Source: Alphaproteobacteria bacterium (GTDB taxonomy: Bacteria; Pseudomonadota; Alphaproteobacteria; Sphingomonadales; Sphingomonadaceae). Taken from it: a stretch of DNA of 39,185 nucleotides. The translations under genes and the position numbers were made by a program. Below the pieces are notes generated by a model. The model ran no database searches, had not been told where the DNA came from, and saw nothing but the letters and a program-made list of their open reading frames with translations. This document shows, piece after piece, positions 26,006 through 35,252 of this stretch. Within the stretch, counting starts at the first letter, position 1, and each line of letters starts with the position of its first letter. The DNA is taken from positions 1 through 39,185 of the forward strand of contig QBLU01000014.1 in NCBI GenBank assembly GCA_003241875.1. The letters run 5' to 3'.

Positions 26006-27187
26006 ATGCGCCGCGCCTTTGCACCGCTCGCCATAGCGGGAATGCTGGGCGGTGCCGTTGCCGAGGACAAGGCGGATATCCTGACGGTCACGGCGCCCTA
26101 TCCGCCGACGATCGATCGCTCCGAAGCGACGGTCCTTCGCTATGAGTTGCAGGTCGCCAACCGGTCCGACGCGCCGGTGGTGCTGGTCGCACTCGAGGTC
26201 GCGGATGCAGCCGGACGGCGCCTCGGCGCGCTGTCGGGGGCGGCGATGGCTTCGGCCGAGGCCCGTGACGACGACGATACCGCCAGTCCGGTCCTGCCGC
26301 CGCGCGGCACGACGACGCTTCACATCGATCTCGCGCTGGGCGCGCAGCCGCCGCCTGCCATGCTCGTCCACGCCCTGCGCTTTGCCGCACCGGGCCCGGG
26401 CGCCGTGCCCCGGCAGCGCGTGTCGCAGGTCGCCGTCGATCGCGCCGAGCCGGTCGCGATCGGGCCGCCGTTGCGCGGCGGCCCGTGGATTGCCGTTCAC
26501 GACCCGTCCTGGGCGCGGGGACACCGCCGAATGGTCTACACCGAGGGCGGTCGCGCGCGGATCCCGGGCCGGTATGCGATCGATTTCGTCGGTGTCGATC
26601 TTGCCGGAGCGATCACGAGCGGCGACCCCGACCGGCCGGCGGACGCCATCGGCTATGGCGCCGAGGTCATCGCGGTCGCCGACGGCACGGTGACACGCGT
26701 TCGCGACGACATGACTGAGGGCGGCAGCATCGCGGCCGGCGGCATCCACAAGACCGGCGAGGCGGCCGGAAATCATATCGTGCTCAAGATGGCGGAAAGG
26801 CGCTACGCCTTTTACGAGCATCTGAAGCCAGGCAGCATCGCGGTCCGGGTCGGCCAGCGCGTGCGTCGCGGCGACGTCATCGGCGCGCTCGGCTTCACCG
26901 GCGATTCGACCGGCCCGCACCTGCATTTCCATGTCGCCGATGCGCCGACCCCGCTGGGTGGCGAGGGCCTGCCGTTCACGATCGATCGCTTTGTCCGCTG
27001 CGGGCGCTATGCCGACCTGGGCAGCCTCGGCCGCGAACCCTGGCAGCGGGAGACGCCCCAAGTCATCACGCGGCGCCGGCCTGGCGGGAATGTGGTCGTC
27101 GTCTTCGAGAAGCTGAGCGGTCCCGCATTGTCGGCTTGTAGCGCCGCTGTACGTGGACAGCCCGCCGCTCGGAAAACGTCGGGATGA
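26006..27187 (+). CDS. M23-like (LytM fold) peptidase-family protein
   Basis: Exported protein of 393 residues with a signal peptide (about 1-19, ending GGAVA) and a C-terminal LytM/M23 domain (about 180-330). His272 (YEHLKPGS) and the HLHFH motif with His305 and His307 are present, but the position that normally supplies the first zinc histidine of the HxxxD motif is arginine: Arg189-Tyr-Ala-Ile-Asp193. It may thus be a non-zinc or non-catalytic member, or bind zinc differently. AGGGA about 10 nt before the ATG is the ribosome site. The last 40 residues lie next to the low-GC islet and look unlike the rest. An upstream in-frame start at 25979 is less likely. Confidence 0.8.
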   Translation: MRRAFAPLAIAGMLGGAVAEDKADILTVTAPYPPTIDRSEATVLRYELQVANRSDAPVVLVALEVADAAGRRLGALSGAAMASAEARDDDDTASPVLPPRGTTTLHIDLALGAQPPPAMLVHALRFAAPGPGAVPRQRVSQVAVDRAEPVAIGPPLRGGPWIAVHDPSWARGHRRMVYTEGGRARIPGRYAIDFVGVDLAGAITSGDPDRPADAIGYGAEVIAVADGTVTRVRDDMTEGGSIAAGGIHKTGEAAGNHIVLKMAERRYAFYEHLKPGSIAVRVGQRVRRGDVIGALGFTGDSTGPHLHFHVADAPTPLGGEGLPFTIDRFVRCGRYADLGSLGREPWQRETPQVITRRRPGGNVVVVFEKLSGPALSACSAAVRGQPAARKTSG

Positions 27188-27269
27188 CTAGATCTGGTGG
27201 TTAAGGGAACAGCAGCTTTTGGCCATTTCGGACGAAAAGCAGTCATCGGTGGGAACTGATCCGAATAAC

Positions 27270-27845
27270 CTACTTTTCGGGCACGAACGCTTCATTACCT
27301 ATAAAACCAAACTTAAAGGCCTCGCCCTTTGCGCTGACATACATGATCGCCGCCATCAGACAGGACATCCTTCCCTCGTCGGCTTTGCTTTGGCGACCCA
27401 TCTTGGGCTGACCAATCAGGCCCCATTGGCTTCTCACGAAGAACGAACCCGGCTTCATACCACATTGCCGTTCCAGCGCCTCAGCAAATAGCTGATCAGA
27501 ACCGAACTTCGACCGTTCCGGAAAACCCTCAAGGGCGCCGTGCTTTACGAGTTCCGCTTGGGCATCCGCGAGCATCGTTGGCTTCAGCGCCTCGAACACC
27601 CAATCCTCATACGCCTGCTGCAATTCGGGCGGTTTGAAGGTTATAATCTCATGCCCGGCAGCTTGCTTGATGCAGCCGAAATGCTCTGCAGATGCCCCTG
27701 CTTCCCTGTCGATCACGATCTCGATGCTTTGCAGTTCGTCTTCGTATCTGACGGTGAAGCCGGTGTTGCGCAGCCCGCACTGCATCAGCTTCTGCGTCAA
27801 AACCTCCTCATACGCAGGCGGCGGAACTTGGGGCATGTCGATCAT
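27270..27845 (-). CDS. Hypothetical protein in a low-GC islet
   Basis: A 191-residue soluble protein I do not recognise. Pro-rich start (MPQVPPPAYEE), then an alpha/beta-looking sequence with several conserved-looking blocks: FTVRYEDELQSIEIVI, GCIKQAAGHEIITF, LERQCGMKPGSFF and FGFIGNEAF. No signal peptide, membrane helix or enzyme motif. Base composition differs sharply from the neighbours (26 G/C of 60 at 27271-27330, versus clearly GC-rich DNA on both sides), suggesting recent transfer. Two possible ATG starts (27845, 27836). A plus-strand frame at 27540-27923 is its shadow. Transcribed towards the M23-like gene. Confidence 0.65.
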   Translation of the reverse strand: MIDMPQVPPPAYEEVLTQKLMQCGLRNTGFTVRYEDELQSIEIVIDREAGASAEHFGCIKQAAGHEIITFKPPELQQAYEDWVFEALKPTMLADAQAELVKHGALEGFPERSKFGSDQLFAEALERQCGMKPGSFFVRSQWGLIGQPKMGRQSKADEGRMSCLMAAIMYVSAKGEAFKFGFIGNEAFVPEK

Positions 27846-28040
27846 GCAATCACATTAGCGCTCGATCGAGGCTGCGCAACCGGCGGCGTACTGCCCTCGG
27901 ACGCAGTCCATACGACGGCTTGAAAGACCACCTGGACCGTCCGGGCACGTCCGCAATTGGGCGCAAGCTGTCGCTCTGACTATTACGTACGGCGAGCTTG
28001 GAGATCGTTCCCGTATGGGCAACGAGGCCGTCTGCCGCGA
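27846..28040. other. Intergenic, no gene seen
   Basis: 195 bp between the start of the islet gene and the stop of ppx. GC rises from left to right. It should hold the promoter of the minus-strand gene at 27845; a short palindrome CTCGATCGAG sits at 27866-27875. I see no coding pattern, tRNA or strong hairpin. Confidence 0.5.
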
Positions 28041-29558
28041 TTATGCCACCACGACCCGCGGCTCCAGCCCAAGCGCGCCGGCGACCAGTTTCAGGCGCCG
28101 GGTCACGGCATCGCCGAGCAGCGCAGCGTGGCGGGGGTCGAGGTGCAGCACCGCGTCATTGCCGTCGCGCACCAGCCGGCTCGCCACCAGCGCGGCCGCG
28201 GTGCCGCCGCTCAGCCGCTGGCCGAGGCGCAGCGCGAGGCCCCAGGCGCGGGCGCGGGCGAGGAGTTGCGGGGGCGCCAGCTGCGCCAGCAGGGCGAGGA
28301 TCGGGGCGTTGCCGCCGCCGCCGAAGCAGAAATGCAGCGCCTGGGCCAGCGCGGCGCGCTCGGCGGCGGTCACCGCCACCCAATTGCCGTGCAGCGCCGT
28401 GTCGACGCCGCGTTCGGGGCGGAAATCGGGGTGCGCCCGCCAGGCGATGTCGCTGAGCAGGCACGCAGCCAGCCGCAGCCGGCGATCGGCGGGGGTTTCG
28501 CCTTCGAACAAGCCGGCCATCCAGCTGAACAGCAGGTCGCCATGTTCGGGGAAGCGCCCCTGTCGCTCGCCCTCGCTGCGCGCCGCCTCGACCAGCGGGT
28601 CGAGCGCCCGCACCGGCGGCGACAATTCGCCGTACAACAGCCCTTCGCGGAGGCCAAAGCCCGAGGCGATGACCGAGGACGAGCCGAGCCGCTTTACGGT
28701 GGCCGCCAGCAGCATTGCGGCGCCGGGCAACGACGGCAGCCGCGACGTCGAGATGTTGGGCACCTGGCGCAGCGTCGCCAGATCGACCTGAGTCAGGCTG
28801 CGCACCAGCGACGCCGGCGCCTCGCGCGGCATCTCGTACTGGTGGACGATCGGCAGCGGGTGGCCAGTCTGGTGGATATGGACCTGCGCCAGCGCCCGCC
28901 AACTACCGCCGACCATGTAGAACGGCAGCCCCCGGCCCGCTGCCGCCCAGCCGACGGTATCGAGCGATTTCTTGATGAACGGCGCCAGCGCCCGCTTGTC
29001 GCGCTTGCGCACCGCGTCGAGCCGCAGCGATCCGATCGGCAGCGAGATACGCTCATGCGCCTCCCCGCGGGCGACGCGGATGAGTTCGAGGCTGCCGCCG
29101 CCGAGATCGCCGACGACGCCATCGGCATCGGGAATGCCGGCGATGACGCCGAGCGCGGCGCCGCGCGCCTCGGCCTCCCCGCTGATGGTTTCGATCCTGA
29201 GGCCGCATTCGCGCTCGACCCGGCCGATGAACTCCGCAGCGTTGGAGGCCTCCCGCACCGCCGCGGTCGCGACCGTGCGCAGCGTCGTCACCCCCATCGC
29301 CGCAGCGAGCGCGGCAAAGCGGGTGAGCGCGGCCACCGCGGCATCCATCGAGCCGCGCCCGAGCCGGCCATTTGCGGCGAGACCCCGACCAAGGCCGGCC
29401 ATGACCTTTTCATTGAACAGCGTCGCCGGGATGCGCGTCAGCCCCTGGTAGACGACGAGCCGGACGCTGTTCGATCCGATGTCGATGATGCCGATCAGCC
29501 CCGCCGCGGCGGGTTCGATGCCGATATCCGCCTCGTCGATCTGCACTGTGCTGGCCAC
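28041..29558 (-). CDS. ppx: Exopolyphosphatase (Ppx/GppA family)
   Basis: Releases phosphate from polyphosphate ends, and possibly hydrolyses pppGpp. 505 residues from GTG at 29558, chosen because GGAG sits 5 nt upstream; a longer GTG frame to 29618 lacks this. The ASKHA phosphate-binding loops are IIDIGSNSVRL at 24-34 and VVGDLGGGSLEL near 147-158; catalytic Glu in LRTVATAAVREASN. A C-terminal HD-like helical domain follows (SDIAWRAHPDF region). It is 105 nt downstream of ppk on the same strand, the usual pair for polyphosphate making and breaking. Confidence 0.93.
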   Translation of the reverse strand: MASTVQIDEADIGIEPAAAGLIGIIDIGSNSVRLVVYQGLTRIPATLFNEKVMAGLGRGLAANGRLGRGSMDAAVAALTRFAALAAAMGVTTLRTVATAAVREASNAAEFIGRVERECGLRIETISGEAEARGAALGVIAGIPDADGVVGDLGGGSLELIRVARGEAHERISLPIGSLRLDAVRKRDKRALAPFIKKSLDTVGWAAAGRGLPFYMVGGSWRALAQVHIHQTGHPLPIVHQYEMPREAPASLVRSLTQVDLATLRQVPNISTSRLPSLPGAAMLLAATVKRLGSSSVIASGFGLREGLLYGELSPPVRALDPLVEAARSEGERQGRFPEHGDLLFSWMAGLFEGETPADRRLRLAACLLSDIAWRAHPDFRPERGVDTALHGNWVAVTAAERAALAQALHFCFGGGGNAPILALLAQLAPPQLLARARAWGLALRLGQRLSGGTAAALVASRLVRDGNDAVLHLDPRHAALLGDAVTRRLKLVAGALGLEPRVVVA

Positions 29559-29663
29559 GCCTGCTCCGGACCTGTTGGGTGGAACGCTATGCCCGATGCC
29601 GACGCGCGCGCAAAGCACCGATCATGGCGGCGGCTTCAGGGAAGTCGGGTCAGGCCAGCCGGT

Positions 29664-31880
29664 TCAGGACAAGCCGGCGGCATCGGCAGCGTCGCTGGCG
29701 GCGTCGCTGCTGATGGCGCGATTGTCGGCTTCGTCATCGGCATCGTCGTCGAGCACCAGCCGCGGCACCTTGCCGGTGTTCTTCAGCGAGGCACCGCGCC
29801 CCGACAGCGACGGGTTGGTCATGAAATAGCGATGTAGGTTGAACGCCGGGTCGATCTCGCGCAGGCGCCGATAGCTGCCGTCGCTGCGCAACTGCCAAGT
29901 CTGTTCGGTGTCCTTCAGATTGGCGACCATGACCTGGTCGAGCACCTGGGCGTGGACGGTCGGGTTCTCGATCGGCACCATCACCTCGACACGGCGGTCG
30001 AGATTGCGCGGCATCCAGTCGGCGCTGGAGATGAACAATTTCGCCTGCGGGCTGGGCAGTTCGGCGCCATTGCCAAAGGCAAAGATACGGCTGTGCTCCA
30101 GGAAGCGGCCGACGATCGAGCGGACGTGGATGTTTTCCGACAGGCCACGCACGCCGGGGCGCAGGCAGCAGATGCCGCGGATGATCAGCTCGATCTGCAC
30201 GCCGGCGCTGCTGGCCTCGTACAATTTATCGATCACGCCGGTGTCGACGAGGCTGTTGAGCTTGACCCAGATTTCCGCCGGGCGGCCGGCGCGGGCGTGC
30301 GCGATCTCCGCATCGATGAGGTCGTAGATGCGGTCACGCATGATCAGCGGCGCCATGCCGAGCTTCTCGAGCCGGGTCGGCTGGACATAGCCGGTGATGT
30401 AGTTGAGCACCTGCGCCGCATCGCGCGCCAGCACCGGATCGGCGGTGAAGAACGACAGGTCGGTATAGATGCGCGCCGTAATGGGATGGTAGTTGCCGGT
30501 GCCGAAATGCACATAGGTGCGGATGTTCTTGCCCTCGCGGCGAACGACCATCGACAGCTTGGCGTGGGTTTTCCACTCGACGAAGCCATAGACAACCTGC
30601 ACGCCGGCACGTTCGAGCGCGGCGGCCCAGACGAGGTTCTGTTCCTCGTCGAAGCGCGCCTTCAATTCGACGACCGCGGTCACCGACTTGCCGGCCTCGG
30701 CGGCGTCGATCAGCGTGCGGACGATGGGGCTGTTCTTGCCGGCGCGGTACAGCGTCTGCTTGATGGCGATGACATCGGGGTCGGCGGCGGCCTGTTTCAG
30801 GAAGGCCAGCACCACCTCGAAGCTTTCGTAGGGATGGTGGACGACGAGGTCCTTGGCGCGAATCGCGGCAAAGCAGTCGCCGCCATGTTCGCGGATACGT
30901 TCGGGAAAGCGTGGGCTATAGGGCTCGAACTTCAGGTCGGGCCGGTCTTCCTCGACCAGCAGCGCCAGGTCGGCGACGCCGAGCACACCGGTGACGACGG
31001 TGGTATCGCGGGCGCCGACGCCGAGCGCCGCCTGGACGAGGCTGTTGAGGCCGGGCGGAGTCGACGCCTCGATCTTCAGCCGGATGACTTCGCCGCGGCG
31101 GCGCCGCTTCAGCGCGGTCTGGTAGAAGCGGACGAGATCCTCGGCCTCCTCCTCGACCTCGATATCGCTGTCGCGGATGACGCGGAAGGCACCGTCGCCA
31201 ATCAGGTCATAGCCCGGGAACAGCTGGTCGAAAAAGGCGCGGATGGTGTTTTCGAGGCTGATGAAGCGAATCGCCGTCCCCGGCAGGCGGATGAAGCGCG
31301 GCAGCATCGCCGGGAGCATCAGCAGCGCGCGCAGCAGCTCGTCATCGGACTGGCGGCGCAGCTCGAGGATCAGCGAAAAGCCCTTGTTGGGGATGAACGG
31401 GAACGGGTGCGCCGGGTCGATGGCCTGGGGGGTGAGCACCGGAAACACCTGGTCGAGGAAGTGCCGCTGCAGCCAGTCGCGCTCCGGCCCGGTCAGGCGC
31501 TCAGCGGTGATGACGTGGAATTCGGCGCGGCCGAGCTCGCGGATGAGCTCGCCCCAGACGCGTTGCTGCGCCTCCATCAGCCGGTCGGCATGCTCGGCGA
31601 TGGCGGCGAGCTGTTGCGCCGGGGTCATGCCCTCGGCGCTGAGCGTTTCGATGCCGGCGCGCACCTGGCCGCGCAGGCCGGCGACGCGCACCATGTAGAA
31701 TTCATCGAGGTTGTTCCCCGAAATCGACAGGAAGCGCAGCCGTTCGAGCAGCGGGTGCGCCGGGTTGGTGGCTTCCTCGAGGACGCGATCGTTGAACGCC
31801 AGCCACGAGATCTCGCGGTTGAAATAGCGTTCGGAGTCGGGGATTGCCGCAACGGGCGGGGATTTCTGCACACTGGCCAT
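29664..31880 (-). CDS. ppk: Polyphosphate kinase 1
   Basis: Membrane-associated enzyme that reversibly adds the gamma-phosphate of ATP to polyphosphate. 738 residues with all PPK1 domains: an N-terminal helical domain ([18 protein letters not shown] at 20-37), the head domain, and two phospholipase-D-like catalytic domains. The autophosphorylated histidine is His439 in [23 protein letters not shown] follows at 456-466, and the second catalytic block is [19 protein letters not shown]-like (GLSENIHVR...RFLEHSRIF). Start ATG at 31880 (MASVQKSPP) gives full family length. The C-terminal 50 residues are acidic ([10 protein letters not shown]). Upstream lies a 34-bp inverted repeat. Confidence 0.96.
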   Translation of the reverse strand: MASVQKSPPVAAIPDSERYFNREISWLAFNDRVLEEATNPAHPLLERLRFLSISGNNLDEFYMVRVAGLRGQVRAGIETLSAEGMTPAQQLAAIAEHADRLMEAQQRVWGELIRELGRAEFHVITAERLTGPERDWLQRHFLDQVFPVLTPQAIDPAHPFPFIPNKGFSLILELRRQSDDELLRALLMLPAMLPRFIRLPGTAIRFISLENTIRAFFDQLFPGYDLIGDGAFRVIRDSDIEVEEEAEDLVRFYQTALKRRRRGEVIRLKIEASTPPGLNSLVQAALGVGARDTTVVTGVLGVADLALLVEEDRPDLKFEPYSPRFPERIREHGGDCFAAIRAKDLVVHHPYESFEVVLAFLKQAAADPDVIAIKQTLYRAGKNSPIVRTLIDAAEAGKSVTAVVELKARFDEEQNLVWAAALERAGVQVVYGFVEWKTHAKLSMVVRREGKNIRTYVHFGTGNYHPITARIYTDLSFFTADPVLARDAAQVLNYITGYVQPTRLEKLGMAPLIMRDRIYDLIDAEIAHARAGRPAEIWVKLNSLVDTGVIDKLYEASSAGVQIELIIRGICCLRPGVRGLSENIHVRSIVGRFLEHSRIFAFGNGAELPSPQAKLFISSADWMPRNLDRRVEVMVPIENPTVHAQVLDQVMVANLKDTEQTWQLRSDGSYRRLREIDPAFNLHRYFMTNPSLSGRGASLKNTGKVPRLVLDDDADDEADNRAISSDAASDAADAAGLS

Positions 31881-31930
31881 CGGATCACCTTAGCGGATGG
31901 CGGGTGACAGGTCGATGACGGCCAGGACCT

Positions 31931-32037
31931 GTCACCCCGGCGTAGGCCGGGGCCCATGAACCACTTTCTCAGTCGCCAAGGACGTCCGCGTGCGGCGAAG
32001 ATTGTGGTTCATGGGCCCCGGCCTACGCCGGGGTGAC
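31931..32037. repeat. 34-bp perfect inverted repeat between hda and ppk
   Basis: Arms 31931-31964 and 32004-32037 are perfect 34-bp reverse complements with a 39-bp spacer. Each arm begins GTCACCCCGGC and has its own small hairpin (CCCCGG...CCGGGG). It lies between the hda stop (32055) and the ppk start (31880), so it would fold in any read-through transcript. The plan, two inverted palindromic units, is like a REPIN or small MITE. No target-site duplication is clear. Confidence 0.9.
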
Positions 32038-32054
32038 GAAACATTACGGCGCCA

Positions 32055-32690
32055 CTACAGCGCCAGCCGCAACTGCCCCTCCAGCACCTCTCGCGCCAGC
32101 GGCACGGTGATGTCGCGGCGTTCGGCCAGCGCCAGCGTGTCGAGGCGCGCCACGGCATCGGCGGCGGCGGCAAAGCTGCGCTCGATACGGCTGCACAGAT
32201 AGGTGACGACTTCCGGCATGACCCGCAGCCCGCGGTCGGCGAGCTGTTTTTCGATAACCGCGACCATCAGCGCGTCGTCGGGATCGTCGAGCCGCACCAG
32301 CGGCGTGGCGGCCAGCCGCGAGGCGAGGTCGGGAAGGCTATGAGCCCAGAATTTCGGTGCCCGCCGCGCCGTCAGCAGCAGCGGCGCGTCGGCGGTCGCG
32401 GCATTCCAGGCATGGAACAGCGGCTCGCCATCGGTGAGGACATCGGCATCGTCTATGATGCGGCCGTGGTGGCCGGCGGCGAACAGCGCCGCCAGGTGCG
32501 ATTTGCCCGATTGCGGCGGACCGATCAGCAGCGTCCGCGGCCCCGGCCAGCGCGCCGGATCGGCGAGCCATTCAACGGCGGCGCGGTTGCTGTCGGAAAC
32601 GTGGAAGGCCCCTGCCCCTAGCCGCGGCACATAGGCCAGCGGCAGCGGCGGCTGTTCCTCGCCCGGGGCCGCGCCGTCGACATCGGTCAT
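32055..32690 (-). CDS. hda: Hda-type DnaA-related AAA+ protein
   Basis: Regulator that promotes DnaA-ATP hydrolysis together with the sliding clamp (regulatory inactivation of DnaA). 211 residues, about DnaA domain III only with no DNA-binding domain IV. The N-terminus has a clamp-binding-like motif QPPLPL at 13-18; the P-loop is GPPQSGKSH at about 57-65; Walker B region IIDDADVL near 78-85; arginine-finger-type segment near SRLAATPLVRL. The start ATG overlaps the stop of the DUF2066 gene as ATGA, so the two are translationally coupled. The product could also be called HdaA, as in Caulobacter. Confidence 0.88.
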   Translation of the reverse strand: MTDVDGAAPGEEQPPLPLAYVPRLGAGAFHVSDSNRAAVEWLADPARWPGPRTLLIGPPQSGKSHLAALFAAGHHGRIIDDADVLTDGEPLFHAWNAATADAPLLLTARRAPKFWAHSLPDLASRLAATPLVRLDDPDDALMVAVIEKQLADRGLRVMPEVVTYLCSRIERSFAAAADAVARLDTLALAERRDITVPLAREVLEGQLRLAL

Positions 32691-34084
32691 TCGCCGAAGT
32701 TCGGCAGCAGGTCGACCGGGCGCTTGTCGGACGGCGGCGGGCTTTGCGGCGCCGCTGCGCGGTTGCGGCGCGGCGGCTCCCCCGGCAGCGCAGCGGGGGC
32801 CGGCACGGGCGCCGGCGCCGGCGCCGCGGGCGGTGGTGTCGCCGGCGAGCCCGGGGTTGCCGGCGGCGCGGCCGGGCTGACGGGTGCTACTGGCGGCGGC
32901 ACCGGGGCATCGCCTTCGCGGCGCCGGCGCAGCACGGTTTCGCCGCTTTCGGCCGCCAGCCGCAGCCCGCGCTGGTCGAGCGCATAAGCCAGCGCGTCAC
33001 GCGCGCCGGCATAGCCGATGAGCACCCGCGAGGTGCCGCCCAGCGACAGGCTGGTGATCGTGACGCCGGTGATGCCGGGCACGGCGCGCAGCTGCGATTC
33101 CAGCGCCGTGGCGGTGGCGGCATCAGGGGTCGGCATCGCCGCATCGATGCTGATCACCGCGGCGCCGGCGGCGTCGTCCTGGGTGCTTTCGAGCACCAGC
33201 CCGATCACCGGCGCTTCGGCGATGATCGGGGTCAGGTCGGCGGTCAGGTCGGATTCGCTGCGCAGCCGGCCATCGCGCAGCGCGACGGCAAAGATCTCGT
33301 CGATCTGGCGGACGCCATTGTCGAGCATGGCATCGAGGCCGTCATCACTCGCAATCGCCAGTTCGAAACGGCCGAGCTCGGTTGCGTCGGGGCCGTGCCG
33401 GGCAATGAACAGCGCGCGGATCGGCCCGCCCGGATAGGCGCGCACCAGCCGTGCCTCGGCGCTAAGCACGTCGACGGCATCGAAGCGGTTGAGGATGGCG
33501 CGCCAGGTCGGCCGGTCGGGCCGTGACACCTGCCAGCCGGTGAGGACGACATTGTCGCCGGCCGAACCCGAGGCGACGACATAATCGATCGGGGTGACAT
33601 TCTCGCGGAATCGCTGCCAGGCGGCGCGCCACGGCGTCCGGGCCTGGTACAGCGTCCGCACGCCGCCATCGCTGTACACCGGCAGCAGCAGCATCGGCGG
33701 CGATTGCAGCCGATCGGCCATGCCGCCGAAATAATCGCTGGCGCGCGAGCGATCGAAGACGACGCCGAGCCGTGCGATATAACGCGTCATCGAAAAGCGC
33801 TCACCCTGGCTTTCGATGCCCGACACCATGCTGTCGAGTTGCCCATCCGAAAGCCGCGGCGCCGCCGCCGGCGGGCCGCCGGTCAGCCGTGCCCACAGCA
33901 GCGGCCAGGCCTTGCGCTGGGCGATGCGATAGGCGGCCATGCGCGCCGCCTCGGGATTGGGCGCCGACACGTCGACATCGATGCCGCCGATTGCATAGGC
34001 ACTGCCGCCGCCGGCATCCTGGGCCAGAACGGGCGCAGCAAGCGCGGCAAGGACGAGCAGCAGCAGGCGGACAAGCACTTTCAC
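32687..34084 (-). CDS. DUF2066 domain exported protein
   Basis: A 465-residue protein with a signal peptide (KVLVRLLLLVLAALAAPVLA, cleavage near residue 21), then the DUF2066 pattern: a repetitive start IDVDVSAPNPEAARMAAYRIAQRKAW, RYIARLGVVFDRSRASDYFG and PMLLLPVYSDGG. The last 100 residues are a Pro/Ala-rich, probably disordered tail (PAAPAPAPVPAPAA region). Start GTG at 34084 gives the signal peptide; a longer frame to 34126 does not. Function unknown; coupling to hda by overlapping stop/start is common in this group and suggests one transcript. Diverges from purM over about 80 bp. Confidence 0.85.
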   Translation of the reverse strand: MKVLVRLLLLVLAALAAPVLAQDAGGGSAYAIGGIDVDVSAPNPEAARMAAYRIAQRKAWPLLWARLTGGPPAAAPRLSDGQLDSMVSGIESQGERFSMTRYIARLGVVFDRSRASDYFGGMADRLQSPPMLLLPVYSDGGVRTLYQARTPWRAAWQRFRENVTPIDYVVASGSAGDNVVLTGWQVSRPDRPTWRAILNRFDAVDVLSAEARLVRAYPGGPIRALFIARHGPDATELGRFELAIASDDGLDAMLDNGVRQIDEIFAVALRDGRLRSESDLTADLTPIIAEAPVIGLVLESTQDDAAGAAVISIDAAMPTPDAATATALESQLRAVPGITGVTITSLSLGGTSRVLIGYAGARDALAYALDQRGLRLAAESGETVLRRRREGDAPVPPPVAPVSPAAPPATPGSPATPPPAAPAPAPVPAPAALPGEPPRRNRAAAPQSPPPSDKRPVDLLPNFGE

Positions 34085-34163
34085 GTCGGCCGTTCTAGCG
34101 GCGTCCGACGGAATGCCAAGCGGCAAGCTTGGCCGCCGGGCGCGAGGCCGCTAAGGACGGGGC

Positions 34164-35252
34164 ATGTCGAACCACAAACCGCTCACCTATGCCGACGCCG
34201 GCGTGTCGATCGCTGCCGGCAATGCGCTGGTCAGGATGATCGCGCCGCTGGCCAGGGCGACGGCCCGGCCGGGCGCCGATGCCGAGCTGGGCGGGTTCGG
34301 CGGCTTTTTCGATCCGCGCGCGGCGGGTTATGCGGACCCGTTGCTGGTCGCCGCCAACGACGGGGTCGGCACCAAGCTCAAGCTCGCCATCGATACCGGG
34401 CGTCACGACACGGTGGGCATCGACCTGGTTGCCATGTGCGTCAACGACCTGATCGTCCAGGGCGCCGAGCCGCTGTTCTTCCTCGACTATTTCGCCAGCG
34501 GCAAGCTCGAGCTGGAAACCGCGACGGCGGTGGTGGCGGGCATCGCCGAAGGCTGCCGCATCGCCGGCTGTGCGCTGATCGGCGGCGAGACGGCGGAAAT
34601 GCCGGGCATGTACGCGCCGGGCGACTATGACCTCGCCGGCTTTTCGGTCGGCGCTGTCGAGCGTGGGCAGCAGTTGACCGGCGACAGCGTCGTGCCGGGT
34701 GACGTGCTGGTCGGCATCGCGTCTTCGGGGGCGCATTCGAACGGCTTTTCGCTGATCCGCCGCATCATCGAACTGCGCTTGCACGACCTGGCGGCGCCGG
34801 CGCCGTTCGCGCCCCATGTTTCGCTCGGTGAGGCGCTGCTGGTGCCGACGCGCATCTATGTCCGCGCGCTGCTGCCGCTGGTCCGCGGCGGCACGGTCAA
34901 GGCGCTGGCGCATATCACCGGCGGCGGTTTCCTGGAGAATATCCCGCGCGTGCTGCCCAAGGGCGCCCGCGCCATCGTCGACGCCCCGGCGCTGCCTCCG
35001 CTATTCGACTGGCTGCGCAGCGAAGGCGACATCGCGCCGGGCGAACTGGCGCGGACCTTTAACTGCGGCACCGGCATGGTGATGGTCGTCGCGGCCGGTG
35101 ACGCCGAGGCGGCGATTGCCGCGCTGGCTGCGGCCGGGGAGAGCGCCGCCATCATCGGCCGCATCGAGGCCGGCACCAAGGGTTGCGATGTTACCGGCGC
35201 CGCCGGCAGCTGGGGTTCGGCGACCGCCTGGACGTCGAGTCATGATGCCTAA
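34164..35252 (+). CDS. purM: Phosphoribosylformylglycinamidine cyclo-ligase
   Basis: AIR synthetase, step five of purine synthesis: ATP-dependent ring closure of FGAM. 362 residues, typical length. Motifs: [14 protein letters not shown] at the N-terminus, the ATP/substrate signature [11 protein letters not shown] (about 68-78), [41 protein letters not shown] and, in the C half, [14 protein letters not shown] and [23 protein letters not shown] precedes the ATG. It overlaps purN by 11 bases, a conserved arrangement. Confidence 0.97.
   Translation: MSNHKPLTYADAGVSIAAGNALVRMIAPLARATARPGADAELGGFGGFFDPRAAGYADPLLVAANDGVGTKLKLAIDTGRHDTVGIDLVAMCVNDLIVQGAEPLFFLDYFASGKLELETATAVVAGIAEGCRIAGCALIGGETAEMPGMYAPGDYDLAGFSVGAVERGQQLTGDSVVPGDVLVGIASSGAHSNGFSLIRRIIELRLHDLAAPAPFAPHVSLGEALLVPTRIYVRALLPLVRGGTVKALAHITGGGFLENIPRVLPKGARAIVDAPALPPLFDWLRSEGDIAPGELARTFNCGTGMVMVVAAGDAEAAIAALAAAGESAAIIGRIEAGTKGCDVTGAAGSWGSATAWTSSHDA

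Noticed and set aside
27540-27923. 127-residue plus-strand frame inside the low-GC islet
   Set aside because: Opposes the longer 191-residue frame, which has the more protein-like sequence; considered but not called.
27188-28040. Genomic island with integration site
   Set aside because: Composition is atypical but I find no integrase, tRNA, or direct repeats at the edges, so only a composition-based islet is claimed.
29952-31907. 651-residue plus-strand open frame over ppk
   Set aside because: Shadow of PPK1; composition is biased and no motif is seen.
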